This document shows, piece by piece, positions 37,111 through 46,532 of a stretch of DNA of 64,000 nucleotides; position 1 is the stretch's first letter, and each line of letters opens with the position of its first letter. The stretch is from contig JAUJOW010000015.1 of assembly GCA_030447445.1 (NCBI GenBank), positions 12,724-76,723 of the forward strand. The letters run 5' to 3'. The notes under the pieces are model-generated. The model did not search any database and was not told the origin of the DNA. It saw only the letters and a program-made list of their open reading frames with translations. The translations under genes were made by a program, and so were the position numbers. The stretch comes from Acidimicrobiales bacterium (GTDB taxonomy: Bacteria; Actinomycetota; Acidimicrobiia; Acidimicrobiales; Iamiaceae).

Positions 37111-37648
37111 CGCCGGAGGCCTCGTAGTCGGTGCCGAGCAGCACGACGACGTCGGCCTCGGCCGCCTCGGGCACGACCGGCTCGGCCGGCACCGGTTGCA
37201 CCGGCGCGTCGGCCAACCGGAGGGCCAGCTTCACGGCGGCGGCATCGCCCTCGAACCCCGGCGCGTAGTAGACGGTGGTGGTCTCGGTGGGAAGGGCGTT
37301 CTGCGCCTCCAGGCTGTTGAACCCGGCGGAGGCGACGGCGTTGGCGTTGCTGGTGGCCACGCCGGTCTGGCCGGACCCGTTGAGCACGATCACGCTGACC
37401 TCGCCCGGGGGGCGGGGAGCTTGACCGGCGGCACCGGTGGTGACCGACGACGCCGTCAGGTCGGTGATCCTGGTGGTGGTGGTGGTGGTGGTGCTGGGAC
37501 TGGTGTCGGGTGCCGCCGAGCCCTCCTCGGGGGAACCGATCACCCGCTCGGACTGGGAGAGCAGGACGGCGCCCAGGGCCACGGCCACGACCAACACGAT
37601 GACGCCACGGGTGGGAGCGGCGCTCGAACCCCCTCCGCGGGCGTTCAT
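37082..37648 (-). CDS. LytR C-terminal domain protein, membrane-anchored
   Basis: A 188-residue protein with a single N-terminal membrane helix (RGVIVLVVAVALGAVLL), a Thr-rich stalk, and an outer LytR_C domain (VIVLNGSGQTGVATSNANAV, ALPTETTTVYYAPGFEGDAAAVKLAL, ADVVVLLGTDYEA). The domain is found at the end of LytR-CpsA-Psr enzymes that attach polymers to the wall, but the catalytic part is absent. It overlaps the DUF3263 gene by four bases and otsB by 29 bases, so the three form one unit. Confidence 0.88.
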   Translation of the reverse strand: MNARGGGSSAAPTRGVIVLVVAVALGAVLLSQSERVIGSPEEGSAAPDTSPSTTTTTTTRITDLTASSVTTGAAGQAPRPPGEVSVIVLNGSGQTGVATSNANAVASAGFNSLEAQNALPTETTTVYYAPGFEGDAAAVKLALRLADAPVQPVPAEPVVPEAAEADVVVLLGTDYEASGGAGTATTEG

Positions 37649-37905
37649 CGACCCGGGCGCTCGTTGACCGAACGCCGCTCGTAGCGGAGCCGCCGACGGG
37701 TGTCGCGCATCCGGCGCAGCCTACGAACCAGGAGCGGGTCATAGGACATCGCCTCCTCGGAGGCGGTGAGCTCACCCACCAGTTGGTAGTAGCGGGTGGC
37801 GGACAGCTCGAAGCGGTCCCGGATGGCCCGCTCCTTCACCCCCGGCTCGGCCCACCACGACCGCTCGAAGTCGAGGATCGCCTTGTCCCGATCGGTGAGC
37901 GCCAT
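37645..37905 (-). CDS. DUF3263 domain-containing protein
   Basis: An 86-residue helical protein. ALTDRDKAILDFERSWWAEPGVKERAIRDRFELSATRYYQ is the DUF3263 core, which resembles a helix-turn-helix. A basic end follows (VRRLRRMRDTRRRLRYERRS). It is common in actinobacteria beside a LytR_C gene and may bind DNA. The ATG at 37905 is chosen as homology begins there. It overlaps the LytR_C start by four bases. Confidence 0.88.
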   Translation of the reverse strand: MALTDRDKAILDFERSWWAEPGVKERAIRDRFELSATRYYQLVGELTASEEAMSYDPLLVRRLRRMRDTRRRLRYERRSVNERPGR

Positions 37906-37980
37906 CCCTCGAAGCCTGGTGTGCCCGCCCCCACGATGCAAGGACCCTCGGTGCGTCGGCGTCGGTAGCGGGGCCGGTGG

Positions 37981-38000
37981 CGGGCGGCGATCGCCGCCCG
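37981..38000. repeat. Perfect 20-bp palindrome
   Basis: CGGGCGGCGA is followed directly by its own reverse complement. It lies in the gap between the ferritin-like gene and DUF3263, 17 bases from a second hairpin. With no loop it would more likely be a protein-binding site or part of a cruciform terminator than a classic hairpin. Confidence 0.6.
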
Positions 38001-38016
38001 GACCCTTGCCGGACGC

Positions 38017-38048
38017 GAGAAAGGGCCGCCCGAAGGCGACCCTTTCTC
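38017..38048. terminator. Hairpin downstream of the ferritin-like gene
   Basis: GAGAAAGGG (38017-38025) pairs with its complement (38040-38048). An inner CGCC/GGCG stem and CGAA tetraloop extend it. It begins 46 bases past the stop of the minus-strand ferritin-like gene. This is a strong terminator-like structure in a 188-base gap. Confidence 0.7.
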
Positions 38049-38093
38049 TTCGCGATGTGCCTCGCCGCCGCTGGCGGCAGCGAGCGGGTGGCT

Positions 38094-39071
38094 CTAGGCG
38101 GAGGCTCCGGCGGCGACCTGGTTGGCCACCTCTTCGAGCTGGGCCTGGGCGGCGTTGACGACGCCCTTGCGGTTCTTGGTGGCCTGCTCGTAGTTGAGGA
38201 CGGCCCGGACCTCCTCGGCGTCGGTCAGCCGCTGGAGGCGGTTGACGATCGTGGTGACGTTGAGGTCCTGGTAGCGCTTGATGGGCAGCTCGTCGGCGTT
38301 GAGCGCGCCGAGCTCGACCCGGCCGCGGTGCAGGGCCTTGGCGGCACGACCAGCGCCCTCGGCGGTGGCCACGGCCTCACCCCGCTCCAGCATGGCGTCG
38401 CGCCCCGCAGTCCAGGCCTCGCCTACGGCGTCGGCCACCCGGCGGACCCGGTCGACGGTGGTGGTCACCGACTCCTCGACCTGCTCCTGCAGCTCACCGA
38501 AGGCGACGATCGACCGGTTGAGGGAGTCGACGGCCTGGCGGGCCGGAAGGGTGGCCAGGCGCCGGCTGACGCCGACTGCAGCCTGGACGGGCGTGGGACG
38601 GATGGCGGTCGGCCCTCCGACGGCGTGCTCGGCCAGGCGGGTGTTGAGCCACTCGACGGTGGCGGTGTGCGCGGTCTCGAGCCGCTCGAGGAGCCGGACG
38701 ACCTTACGCTCGTCGGCCGTCTCGGCCAGCACCCGGGCGAAACGGGCCCGGTCCAGGAGCTGGCGCTCGAGGGCCAGGTCGCCCATCAGGGCCTCGGCCA
38801 GGGGCTGGCCCTGCTCGACCTGCGCCTTGGCGACGGCAGCGGCGCGGGCCACGACGGCACCGAACAGGTCGGGAACGCCACCGAGGTCCCGGATGGCCTG
38901 GGTCAGGCGCCGGGCCCGGTCTTCGCTGTTGCTCATGTTCTGCGCCAGCTCCTTCTCGATCGCCTCGTCACGGGCCTGGGCCCGACGGATCTGGGCGATC
39001 ATGGCCTCGGCCTGGGTCAGGCGGAGCAAGGCGTTGAGCTCGCCGCGGAGCTCGATGGTGGGGTCAGCCAT
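38094..39071 (-). CDS. Ferritin-like domain protein with helical C-terminal motif
   Basis: A 325-residue, almost wholly helical protein. The first 130 residues resemble ferritin-like four-helix proteins of actinobacteria (MADPTIELRGELNALLRLTQ, RRAQARDEAIEKELAQN, ARRLTQAIRDLGGVPDLFG). The C-terminal LPIKRYQDLNVTTIVNRLQRLTDAEEVRAVLNYEQATKNRKGV is like the repeated motif in actinobacterial lipid-droplet or membrane-associated helical proteins. A metal site is not certain. GGAGG lies ten bases before the ATG at 39071, deciding the start. It is followed by a strong hairpin. Confidence 0.7.
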   Translation of the reverse strand: MADPTIELRGELNALLRLTQAEAMIAQIRRAQARDEAIEKELAQNMSNSEDRARRLTQAIRDLGGVPDLFGAVVARAAAVAKAQVEQGQPLAEALMGDLALERQLLDRARFARVLAETADERKVVRLLERLETAHTATVEWLNTRLAEHAVGGPTAIRPTPVQAAVGVSRRLATLPARQAVDSLNRSIVAFGELQEQVEESVTTTVDRVRRVADAVGEAWTAGRDAMLERGEAVATAEGAGRAAKALHRGRVELGALNADELPIKRYQDLNVTTIVNRLQRLTDAEEVRAVLNYEQATKNRKGVVNAAQAQLEEVANQVAAGASA

Positions 39072-39094
39072 GGCGGGGGAATCCTCCGAGAGGT

Positions 39095-39112
39095 TGTGTG
39101 CGGATTCACACA
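39095..39112. promoter_or_regulatory. TGTGTG-N6-CACACA inverted repeat upstream of the ferritin-like gene
   Basis: Perfect six-base arms separated by six bases, 24-41 bases before the ferritin-like ATG on the minus strand. Spacing and symmetry suit a dimeric regulator, for example of the GntR or CRP type. There is no direct evidence of the protein. Confidence 0.4.
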
Positions 39113-39169
39113 CGCTAGCCAACAGCTAGTTCAAGGACAACTCCAGCAAGCATGAAACTTCAGCCATGA

Positions 39170-39991
39170 TCACTCCCCGGCGGGTCCGGCGAAGCGCGGC
39201 GGTCGCTTCTCGGTGTGGGAGGCCAGGCCCTCGCGGGCATCGGGGCCGGCGAAGCCGTGGAACTCGTAGGCGAGCGAGGCATCGAGGATGGCCGACTGGG
39301 CGCGGTACCAGTTGTTCAAGGCCTGCTTCGTCCAGCGGATGGCCGACTGGGCGCCACCTGCGAGCTGCGTGGCCACCTCCAAGGCCCGGGCCTGGACGGC
39401 ATCGTCATCGACGCAGAGCGACACCAGCCCGATCCGCTCGGCCTCTTCGCCGGTGAGCGTGTCGCAGGTCAGCAGGTAGTACTTGGCCTTCGCCATCCCA
39501 CACAGGAGCGGCCAGCAGAGGGCTGCGTGGTCGCCGGCGGTCACGCCCAGCCGGGTGTGGCCGTCGATGATCCGGGCGCTGCGGGCCACGACCGAGACGT
39601 CGGCGAGGATGCCGGCCACGAGCCCCGCACCCACGGCCGGCCCGTGGATGGCCGAGACCAGCGGCTTGGCGCAGTTGATGACGTTGAAGACGAGGTCCCG
39701 GGCCTCCCGCATCACCCGGGTGCGAACGGCGTAGTCCGCCATGATGTCGTCGAGCAGCTCGAAGCTGCCGCCGGCCGAGAACGCCTTCCCGGCCCCCCGC
39801 AGCAGCGCCACGTTGGTCTCCTCGTCGCGGTCCACGACCAGCCACACGTCGGCCAGCTGGCGGTGCACGGCGTGGTCGACGGCGTTGAGCCCGGGGCCGC
39901 CGAGCGTGACCCGCAGCACGCCCTCGGCCGGCCGGTCGAAGTGCAGGTCGGGGAAGTCGGCGTAGGGGTCCATCGTCATGTCCATCGTCAT
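39170..39991 (-). CDS. Enoyl-CoA hydratase/isomerase (crotonase) family protein
   Basis: About 273 residues of the crotonase fold. The first oxyanion-hole segment is [17 protein letters not shown]. The second is [21 protein letters not shown], followed by [26 protein letters not shown]. The C-terminal helices ([20 protein letters not shown]) close the active site. It likely hydrates or isomerises an acyl-CoA in fatty-acid or aromatic breakdown; the substrate is unknown. Of several in-frame starts, the ATG at 39991 ([13 protein letters not shown]) leaves only a short tail before the first strand. Confidence 0.87.
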   Translation of the reverse strand: MTMDMTMDPYADFPDLHFDRPAEGVLRVTLGGPGLNAVDHAVHRQLADVWLVVDRDEETNVALLRGAGKAFSAGGSFELLDDIMADYAVRTRVMREARDLVFNVINCAKPLVSAIHGPAVGAGLVAGILADVSVVARSARIIDGHTRLGVTAGDHAALCWPLLCGMAKAKYYLLTCDTLTGEEAERIGLVSLCVDDDAVQARALEVATQLAGGAQSAIRWTKQALNNWYRAQSAILDASLAYEFHGFAGPDAREGLASHTEKRPPRFAGPAGE

Positions 39992-40112
39992 GGGGCCGAT
40001 CCAGCCTGACATGTCGGGTGCAGGACGGTGCGACCGTCGGCGCCGGCGCCTCACTTGGCGTGAGGCGACCCCGCCGGGGTAGAGCAGGGACGTAAACCGA
40101 CCAGGAAGACCC

Positions 40113-41147
40113 ATGGCTCTCGCGCAGCCCTCAACCGAAGCCCGCTCCTCATCTCCCTCCCCTCCGGCGCCACGAGGACCGCTGAGCGCGGCCGTGCTGT
40201 CGGCCCTGGCCGGTCCTCCCCGACCCGTCGCCTGGCCGCCGGTTGGAGGTGTCGACCCGCTGACCGACGACGACCTGCAGCTCGCCCTCTACGCCTGCTA
40301 CGAGCTGCACTACCGGGGCTTCGACGGGGTGGACGACGGCTGGGAGTGGGCGCCGTCGCTGCTGGAACTGCGGGCCTGCCTCGAGCAGGCCTTCCTCGCT
40401 GCCTTGATCGCCCGGATCGGTCCTCCGGGTGAGGCGGTCGACATCAAGGCGGAGCTGGCGGCCATCGTCGAGGGGGCGATCGGACCGTCGTTGTCGGCCC
40501 ACATGGCCGAGCGGGGCACGCTCGGCCAGCTACGGGAGTTCGCCGTGCACCGGTCGGCCTACCAGCTGAAGGAGGCCGACCCCCACACCTGGGCGCTGCC
40601 CCGTCTGACCGGTCGGGCCAAGGCGGCCATGGTCACCATCCAGGTCGACGAGTACGGCGGCGGGGTGGAGACGGCCATGCACGCCCACCTCTTCGCCGAC
40701 ACCATGGCCTGCCTCGGCCTGGACCCCGGCTACGGGGCGTACCTCGACCTCTTGCCGGGGGTCACGCTGGCCACGGTCAACCTGGCCACCCTCTTCGGGC
40801 TCCACCGCCGCTGGCGGGGCGCGGCGGTGGGCCACCTCACCCTGTTCGAGATGACGTCGGTTGTCCCCATGACCCGCTACGCCGCGAGCTGCCGGCGGCT
40901 GGGCCTGCCCCTCGCCGCCAGCCACTTCTACGACGTGCACGTCACCGCCGACGCCGAGCACCAGGTGGTGGCCGTCGAGGACCTGGCCCAGGGTTTCGTG
41001 GAGGCCGAACCCGACCGGGCCGGCGACGTCGCGTTCGGGGCCAAGGCCGTCATGGCCCTCGAGGACAGCTTCGCCCGACACCTGCTGTCGTCCTGGGGCA
41101 GCGGTCACAGCTCCTTGCGCCGCCCCCTCCTGGCGCCACCGAGATGA
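40113..41147 (+). CDS. Haem-oxygenase-like diiron enzyme (iron-containing redox enzyme family)
   Basis: A 344-residue helical protein. Candidate iron ligands are spaced as in the HDO superfamily: [31 protein letters not shown], and a later [18 protein letters not shown]. Family members oxidise amino acids, fatty acids or thiols with O2 on a dinuclear iron centre, often in natural-product or vitamin-like pathways. The immediately coupled methyltransferase (four-base overlap) suggests a two-step modification. The substrate is unknown. The N-terminal 30 residues are Ser/Pro-rich. Confidence 0.82.
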   Translation: MALAQPSTEARSSSPSPPAPRGPLSAAVLSALAGPPRPVAWPPVGGVDPLTDDDLQLALYACYELHYRGFDGVDDGWEWAPSLLELRACLEQAFLAALIARIGPPGEAVDIKAELAAIVEGAIGPSLSAHMAERGTLGQLREFAVHRSAYQLKEADPHTWALPRLTGRAKAAMVTIQVDEYGGGVETAMHAHLFADTMACLGLDPGYGAYLDLLPGVTLATVNLATLFGLHRRWRGAAVGHLTLFEMTSVVPMTRYAASCRRLGLPLAASHFYDVHVTADAEHQVVAVEDLAQGFVEAEPDRAGDVAFGAKAVMALEDSFARHLLSSWGSGHSSLRRPLLAPPR

Positions 41148-41902
41148 GGGACTACGACCCCACCACCTACGGGCGCCGGTTGGCCGACGACTACGACGCC
41201 ATGGTGGAAGACGAGCTCGACACCGAGGCTGCCGTCGAGGGTCTGGCCATGCTGGCCGGCGAGGGCCCCGTCCTGGAGCTGGGCATCGGCACCGGTCGCC
41301 TGGCCCTGCCCCTGGCCGAACGGGGCCTGGATGTGTGTGGCGTCGACGCCTCCGAGGACATGGTCGCCCGCCTCCGCACCAAGCCGGGCGGCGCCGACCT
41401 GCCCGTGGTGGTCGGTGACTTCGCCGAGGCCGAGGTGGACGGTCGCTTCACGCTGGTGGTGCTGGCCGTGAACACCATCTACGCCCTGCCCAGCCAGGAG
41501 GCGCAGGTCCGCTGCTTCGCCAACGCCGCCCGCCACCTCCTGACCGGCGGCCGGTTCGTGGTCGACGCCTGGATCCCCGACGTGGCCGCCTTCCGGCGCG
41601 ACCGCGGGGTGCGGGTGCGGGTGCGCCGCGACGACGCCGTCACCCTCGAGGTCATCGAGCACGACGCCGCCGGGCAGTGGATGCACGTCACCTCCATGAG
41701 GATCAGCGACGACCGGGTGCAGGTGGACCCGTTGCACCACCGGTACGCGTGGCCCTCGGAGCTGGATCTGATGGCCCGGCTCGCGGGGCTGGAGCTGGAG
41801 CACCGCTGGGAGGACTGGCACCGGCGACCCTTCGTGTCGGCCAGCCCCAGTCACGTGTCGGTGTGGCGGCTCCCCGAGCCGGTCTCCGGCGACGGCGGCT
41901 GA
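41144..41902 (+). CDS. Class I SAM-dependent methyltransferase
   Basis: A 252-residue methyltransferase. Motif I is VLELGIGTGRLALPLAERG, the acidic strand end is VCGVDASEDMVARL, and motif II/III regions (VVVGDFAEAEVDGRFTLVVLAVNTIYAL) follow. An extra beta part after the Rossmann fold (HVTSMRISDDRVQVDPLHHRYAW) is seen in Methyltransf_25-like enzymes acting on small molecules. It overlaps the diiron-enzyme gene by four bases and converges on the glycosyltransferase, with 52 bases of overlap at the 3' ends. Confidence 0.88.
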   Translation: MRDYDPTTYGRRLADDYDAMVEDELDTEAAVEGLAMLAGEGPVLELGIGTGRLALPLAERGLDVCGVDASEDMVARLRTKPGGADLPVVVGDFAEAEVDGRFTLVVLAVNTIYALPSQEAQVRCFANAARHLLTGGRFVVDAWIPDVAAFRRDRGVRVRVRRDDAVTLEVIEHDAAGQWMHVTSMRISDDRVQVDPLHHRYAWPSELDLMARLAGLELEHRWEDWHRRPFVSASPSHVSVWRLPEPVSGDGG

Positions 41903-42879
41903 GCGGCCAGGCGGCGGCGCAGCTCGCTGGTCGGAGTGGCCGCCAGCACCAGGCGGCCGCCTCGGTAGCGCACCCCGCCCCGCAGACGGGCGCCGACGGC
42001 CAACCAGCTGCAGGCGGCCCGTTCCAGCACCCACAGCGGGGCCAGCAGGGACGCAGTGACCGGGAAGACCCGGGCCCCCCCGGCTCGACGCCGGCCGGTC
42101 TCGGCGACGAGGGCGACAGCGGCGGCCCCGGTGGCGAGAGTGGCCCAGCGACGCCGGGCCAGGGCAATGCCGACGGCGGGCCCCACGGCGAGGAAGGCCA
42201 CGAGACGAACGGGGCGGGCCCACTCGTCGTAGGCCTGGCGCACCCGCTGCGACACGAAGTGCCCGGTGCTCGGCGGGCTTCGGCGCACGAGCAGGTCCAG
42301 GGCCACGAGCTCTTCCCCACCGGCGGCCCGCACCGTGCGCACCAGCTCGAAGTTCTCGAACAGCACGTCTCCCGAGTAGCCACCGGCGCCGAGCAGGACC
42401 GAGCGCCGCACACCCAGGGTCCCGGGCCAGTCCCCGCCCCAGACCCGGTTGAGGAGGATGCGGCCGGTGTCCACCCGGGCGTGCCAGGGCAGCGGGTGGA
42501 AGTAGTTCTGGGGACGTACCACGGCGGCCCGATCCAGCCGGTCCAACACCATGGCCAGTTGCTCGGGGGTGTAGCGGACGTCGTCGTCGGCCACGACCAC
42601 CCGGTCGTGACGGGCCCGGCGCACGCCGGTCATCACGCCGCCGACCTTGCCCATCGGCGTGCGGACCTCTGGAGGGACCACCTCGACCCGGTCGTCGATG
42701 ACGCCGCGATGCTCGGTCACCGCCTCCGGGTCCGAGCCGTCGACCACGATGACCTGGTCCATGACGTTGGCCATCGCGGTCAGGTAGTCGGCCAGCTCGC
42801 CGAGGTCCTCCTCGGGCCCGGTGGCCAACGGGAGGACGTAGGTACCGGACAGGGGTGCCGACCGCTCGCTTGGATCCAT
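41851..42879 (-). CDS. Glycosyltransferase family 2-like protein with C-terminal membrane segments
   Basis: A 342-residue protein with a GT-A fold (TYVLPLATGPEEDLGELADY, QVIVVDGSDPEAV). It carries the metal-binding VVADDDVRYTPEQL, an acceptor region (NRVWGGDWPGTLGVRRSVLL), and two or three hydrophobic helices near the C-terminus (VRLVAFLAVGPAVGIAL, ATLATGAAAVALVA). It probably transfers a sugar to a lipid or polymer at the membrane. AGGGG seven bases before the ATG at 42879 supports that start over the GTG two codons upstream. Confidence 0.85.
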   Translation of the reverse strand: MDPSERSAPLSGTYVLPLATGPEEDLGELADYLTAMANVMDQVIVVDGSDPEAVTEHRGVIDDRVEVVPPEVRTPMGKVGGVMTGVRRARHDRVVVADDDVRYTPEQLAMVLDRLDRAAVVRPQNYFHPLPWHARVDTGRILLNRVWGGDWPGTLGVRRSVLLGAGGYSGDVLFENFELVRTVRAAGGEELVALDLLVRRSPPSTGHFVSQRVRQAYDEWARPVRLVAFLAVGPAVGIALARRRWATLATGAAAVALVAETGRRRAGGARVFPVTASLLAPLWVLERAACSWLAVGARLRGGVRYRGGRLVLAATPTSELRRRLAAQPPSPETGSGSRHTDT

Positions 42880-42983
42880 GAGCACCCCTGACCGCCGGTG
42901 GGGGCTGGGCGGCGTCGTACGGTACCGCTCCGGACCCCTCGGTCCGGGGTATGTGGCGTCGGCGCGGCGGGCAGGAAGCGGTG

Positions 42984-43148
42984 ATGGGAACGAGGCCGGC
43001 CGGGTTCCTCGGGGCGACCCGACGGGTGGAGGACGCCGGTGGCCTCGATCCCGTCGTCGACGCCATCACGGCGGCGGCCGCTCCGCTCGGTCGAGGGGCG
43101 GTCCGGCCCGTGCTGGCGGCCGATGGCTGCGGTCCCGGTGAGCGCTAG
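42984..43148 (+). CDS. Short ORF, possibly a truncated N-terminus
   Basis: Encodes 54 residues (MGTRPAGFLGATRRVEDAGG, LDPVVDAITAAAAPLGRGAV). The start resembles the cytoplasmic N-terminus of some actinobacterial DUF2231 membrane proteins, but no membrane part follows. It could be a remnant or a chance frame in an otherwise empty gap between the glycosyltransferase and the aldo/keto reductase. Confidence 0.25.
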   Translation: MGTRPAGFLGATRRVEDAGGLDPVVDAITAAAAPLGRGAVRPVLAADGCGPGER

Positions 43149-44154
43149 CCGTGTTGCCAGAACCGTGACTGCAGGCTGCGCTTGCCGTGGAGGACGGCGA
43201 CGGCGTCGAGGGCGGTGAGGTCGTCGTCGTCGATGCGCCATCCGAGGGCGCCGGCGTTCTCCTCTGCCTGGCGGCGGTTCTTGGCTCCGGGGATCGGCAC
43301 CGCGCCCTTGGCGATGAGCCAGTTGAGGGCGACCTGGCTGGGCGTGCGCCCGCCGTTCGAATCGCCAATGCGGCGCAGCTCGGCCACCACGGCGTCAACC
43401 TTCTCCATGGGGTGGTTGGAGAAGGTGCGCCGGCCGGGGCGGGTTGCCCGTCGAGTACTTCCCGGTGAGGCGGCCCTGGCCGATCGGTGAGTAGGCGAGA
43501 AGCCGCACGCCGCGGTCACGACACGGCGCGAGCAGTCCCCCCGTCTCGGGCATGCGCCGCAGCAGGGAGTACTCGACCTGGTTGGTGGCCAGCCGCAGGC
43601 CTCGCTCCCGCAGCGCGTCGTCGATGGACCCCATCTCCTTGGCGGAGTAGTTGGAGACACCGACGGCCAGGAGGAGGCCCTCGGCATGGGCGGCGGCGAG
43701 GGCGTCGGCCAGGGCGCTGTGGGAGCGGAGCGAGATGGGCCCGTGCAGTTGGTACAGGTGGACGGCCGGAACCCCCAGGCGGTCGAGCGACGCCCGCAGC
43801 GACTTCAACAGCTCCGCCTCCACCCGCACCTTCCACGGCGACGGCATGAACTTGGTGGCCACAAGCACCTGCTTCCGTCGGTCGGGATCCTCGGCGAGCA
43901 ACCGGCCGATGATCCGCTCGCTCTCTCCCCCTGCCGTACACCTCGGCGGTGTCGAACAGGACGACCCCGGCCTCGAGGGAGGCGTCGCAGGCCTCGCCGA
44001 TGGACGCCACATCCAGGCCGGTGTCATAGCCGCCCATCCCCCAGGTCGAGCGGTCGCCCCAGGCCCAGGTCCCCACGCCCATAGGCGGGATGGCGACCTC
44101 CGACCCGGCGAGCGGGATCCGGTCGGTAGCACGGGGCATCGGGTGATCTGTCAT
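43145..44154 (-). CDS. Aldo/keto reductase, two homopolymer frameshifts
   Basis: Joined from three frames, this is a complete AKR of about 335 residues. Parts are RIPLAGSEVAIPPMGVGTWAWGD, FDTAEVYGRG (catalytic Asp and Tyr), QVLVATKFMPSPW (Lys), VHLYQLHGP (His), VGVSNYSAKEMGSI, YSPIGQGRLTGKYSTG, then RRTFSNHPMEKVDAV and QVALNWLIAKGAVPIPGAKN. The first break is one extra G in a G run (43927-43931); the second is one extra C near 43435. It reduces aldehydes or ketones with NADPH. Both breaks look like sequencing errors. Its end abuts the short ORF on the other strand. Confidence 0.8.
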
Positions 44155-44167
44155 CGCGCCTCCTGGG

Positions 44168-45256
44168 CTAGCCCTTCGGCATCAGCTCCAGGGCGTCGAG
44201 ATCCATGATCGCCCTGACGGAGCGGTCCAGCATCATCCTGAAGAGGGCCACGGCACGGTCGTTCACGAGGTCCACGGAGCCCGCGTTCAGCGGGTACACC
44301 GAGACGAACAGCGTGGCGAGGCGGTAGTCCTCCCAGCAGTCGTCGAACGAGTAGCCGGTGACACCGCCGTCGACGAGCGCCTGATGGTAGGTGTGGACAA
44401 GGTCGTGCTCGGTCTCCTTCCGTTCCGCCGGGGTCAGGCTCTGGCTGAGGAAGTAGGCGAGGTCGTGCGGGCCCCGCCCCGCCGGTGATCTGCCAGTCGA
44501 GCATGGCCACGTCGTCGTCGCCGAAGAACAGGTTGTCGAGGCGGTGGTCGCCGTGGAGGAGCGTGTTCGGCGGCTCCGACAACCGCTCCATCAGGGCCAC
44601 GACGACGTCGGGCATGCGCCGGGCGGCGCCGAGCATGGCACCAGGCAACAGGTCGCTGAACCGGTCCTCGATGATCGGCCACGAGCGGCGTAGCGCAGGC
44701 ACGAGCGCCTGGGGTTCGGCGGGTCGGCGATGCGGAAGACCCACGGCAGCGTGGCGAGGTCCGGAGAGGCCCACCAGGCGGCGTGGTGGCCGGCCAGCTC
44801 ACGCAGGTCCCGCACGGCCTCCTCGGGTCTGCAGCCCTCCACCTGGTCGTAGACCCGGCGGCCGCCGACGTCCTCCATGAGGAGCAGGAAGTCGCCGTTG
44901 GACTCGTCGTAGGCGGAGGCGTAGCGGGCGGCGGTGCGGATCGGCGACCTCGATGCGCCCTGCTCGTAGAAGCGCACCTCGCGCTCATAGAACCGGAAGG
45001 AATCGGCGATGCGGCGCGACTCGGCGCCGGTGTGGGGCAGCTTGAGCACCGCGGTCGACGGTCCGGCCGCACGGGGGCCGTAGGTGAGCGAGATGCGCCA
45101 CAGGAGCCCGAGGATCCCGACCCCGACACCGATGGGCTCGCTCGTGAACGTACGGACGGCGACGCCGTCGCTGATCGTCGATGTCGAGCGCAGCGCCGTG
45201 GTGAACCACTCGGCGTCGAGGTCTTGAGGTCCCTTCGGGAACCCGAGGTCGGCCAT
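44168..45256 (-). CDS. Phosphotransferase-family (APH-like) kinase, two frameshifts
   Basis: The joined protein is about 360 residues. Segments are MADLGFPKGPQDLDAEWFTTAL, AVLKLPHTGAESRRIADSFRFYEREVRFY (ATP-site lysine), and FLLLMEDVGGRRVYDQV. The catalytic LLHGDHRLDNLFF and metal-binding AMLDWQITG follow, then GPHDLAYFLSQSLTPAERKE in another frame, ending LDALELMPKG. Such proteins phosphorylate small molecules; in actinobacteria they are often linked to acyl-CoA or sterol degradation. Breaks are near 44720 (one base lost) and 44480 (one extra C). Confidence 0.78.
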
Positions 45257-45289
45257 GGCTCCTCCTCAGTTCCATGCTCGAGGCGTGGG

Positions 45290-46292
45290 TCAAGCGGTCG
45301 GGTAGCGCACGTAGGTGTCGATGAGCAGGAGGCCGAGCTCGCGGTCCCGAGCGACGTCCGGGCTCGTCAGCTCACGGCCCACGAGGTCGGCCACCAGCCG
45401 CTCGATGATGACATCGGTCGTGAGGTCGTCGCCGTGGTCCCGCCAGGTGTCTCGCTCGGCTTCGTCGGCGAAGCAGTAGCCCTTCCACGAGACCGAGAAA
45501 CGCAGCTCGTCCCAGTCGTAGCGCCCGATCAGCTCGCCGTCGGGTCGGCGCAGGACCCAGCAGCCGTCGGGCTCGGCGGCCAGCGTGGAGCCGGTGGCCA
45601 GCTTGGCGCGTCGGTGCCGGGCCCCACAGGGTCCACGCCGTGGAAGACCGAGTCGGTGTCGAGGACCACGCCCGTGTTGGCGCGGACGGGGAGCACCACC
45701 GGGTCGGCGCCGGGCCCGTCGGGCCAGTACCGCAGGCGCCGCCGTCGCTGTCCAGGAAGTAGGAGATGCCGGTGGCGATCGGGAGGCGCCAGGCGTCGAA
45801 CAGGCCCGAGTGGTGCATGACCACCAGGAGCCACTGGGGCACGTTCTTGCGGCTGGCCCCCCGGAACTCGGGCACGTCGGTGTGCACGGCCAGCTCCTGG
45901 CCCGGGACCATCAGGTTGGCGAAGGCGATGGCCGGCTCGACGATCGGCCGGTCGTGCAGGGCGGCCGCGGCCTCGATGAGACCGGCGTTGTGCAGGAACG
46001 ACTCGACCCCGCCGATCTGCTCCCGCCCGTCGTAGGCGTACTCCTCCCGGAAGTAGCTGGTACGGGCGGCCAGCGTGGACGGATCCGCTCCCGGCCCTCG
46101 AGCGCCGCCGGTGCGCACGAAGTGCTGGACGCTGTCCTGGCGCGGCAGCAGGCCCCGGCCGACGTCGAGGTCGACGTGCTCGGCCTCGCCGTAGATGCGG
46201 TAGCGCCCGAAGCGGTGGGCCAGCTCCACCAGCCGCTCGGCGTCACCGGCGTCGACGAAGAGCGGGTCCACGGTGATCACGGGAGCGGGCAT
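45290..46292 (-). CDS. 2-oxoglutarate/Fe(II)-dependent oxygenase-like protein, frameshifted
   Basis: About 333 residues when joined. The iron motif is HxD in LAVHTDVPEFRG and a distal His in TDSVFHGVDPVGPG, on a double-stranded beta helix. ITVDPLFVDAGDAERLVELA starts the protein and LLLIDTYVRYPTA ends it. Breaks lie near 45735 (one G lost) and near 45605. It likely hydroxylates an unknown substrate. The family identity rests on the HxD...H pattern and overall fold. It is separated from the kinase gene by 33 bases on the same strand. Confidence 0.62.
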
Positions 46293-46532
46293 GCCGAAAC
46301 GCTATGTCCTCGCTCTCCCGTCGTCACCGGATCGATGCCGTCCTGTCGATGCCACAGCTCGACACTTGCTCATGACCAATTCGGCTGCCAACTGCCCCTC
46401 GGCCGGACCGTACGATGAGCTCCTGCCGGCACGCTGCTCGGCGCAGAGGTTTCGCGCCACCTATCGCGCCGGTCCCGCCCGAGTCCACCGCCGGCACGGG
46501 GCCGGCGAGATGTTGACGAAGGTTCGGCACTG

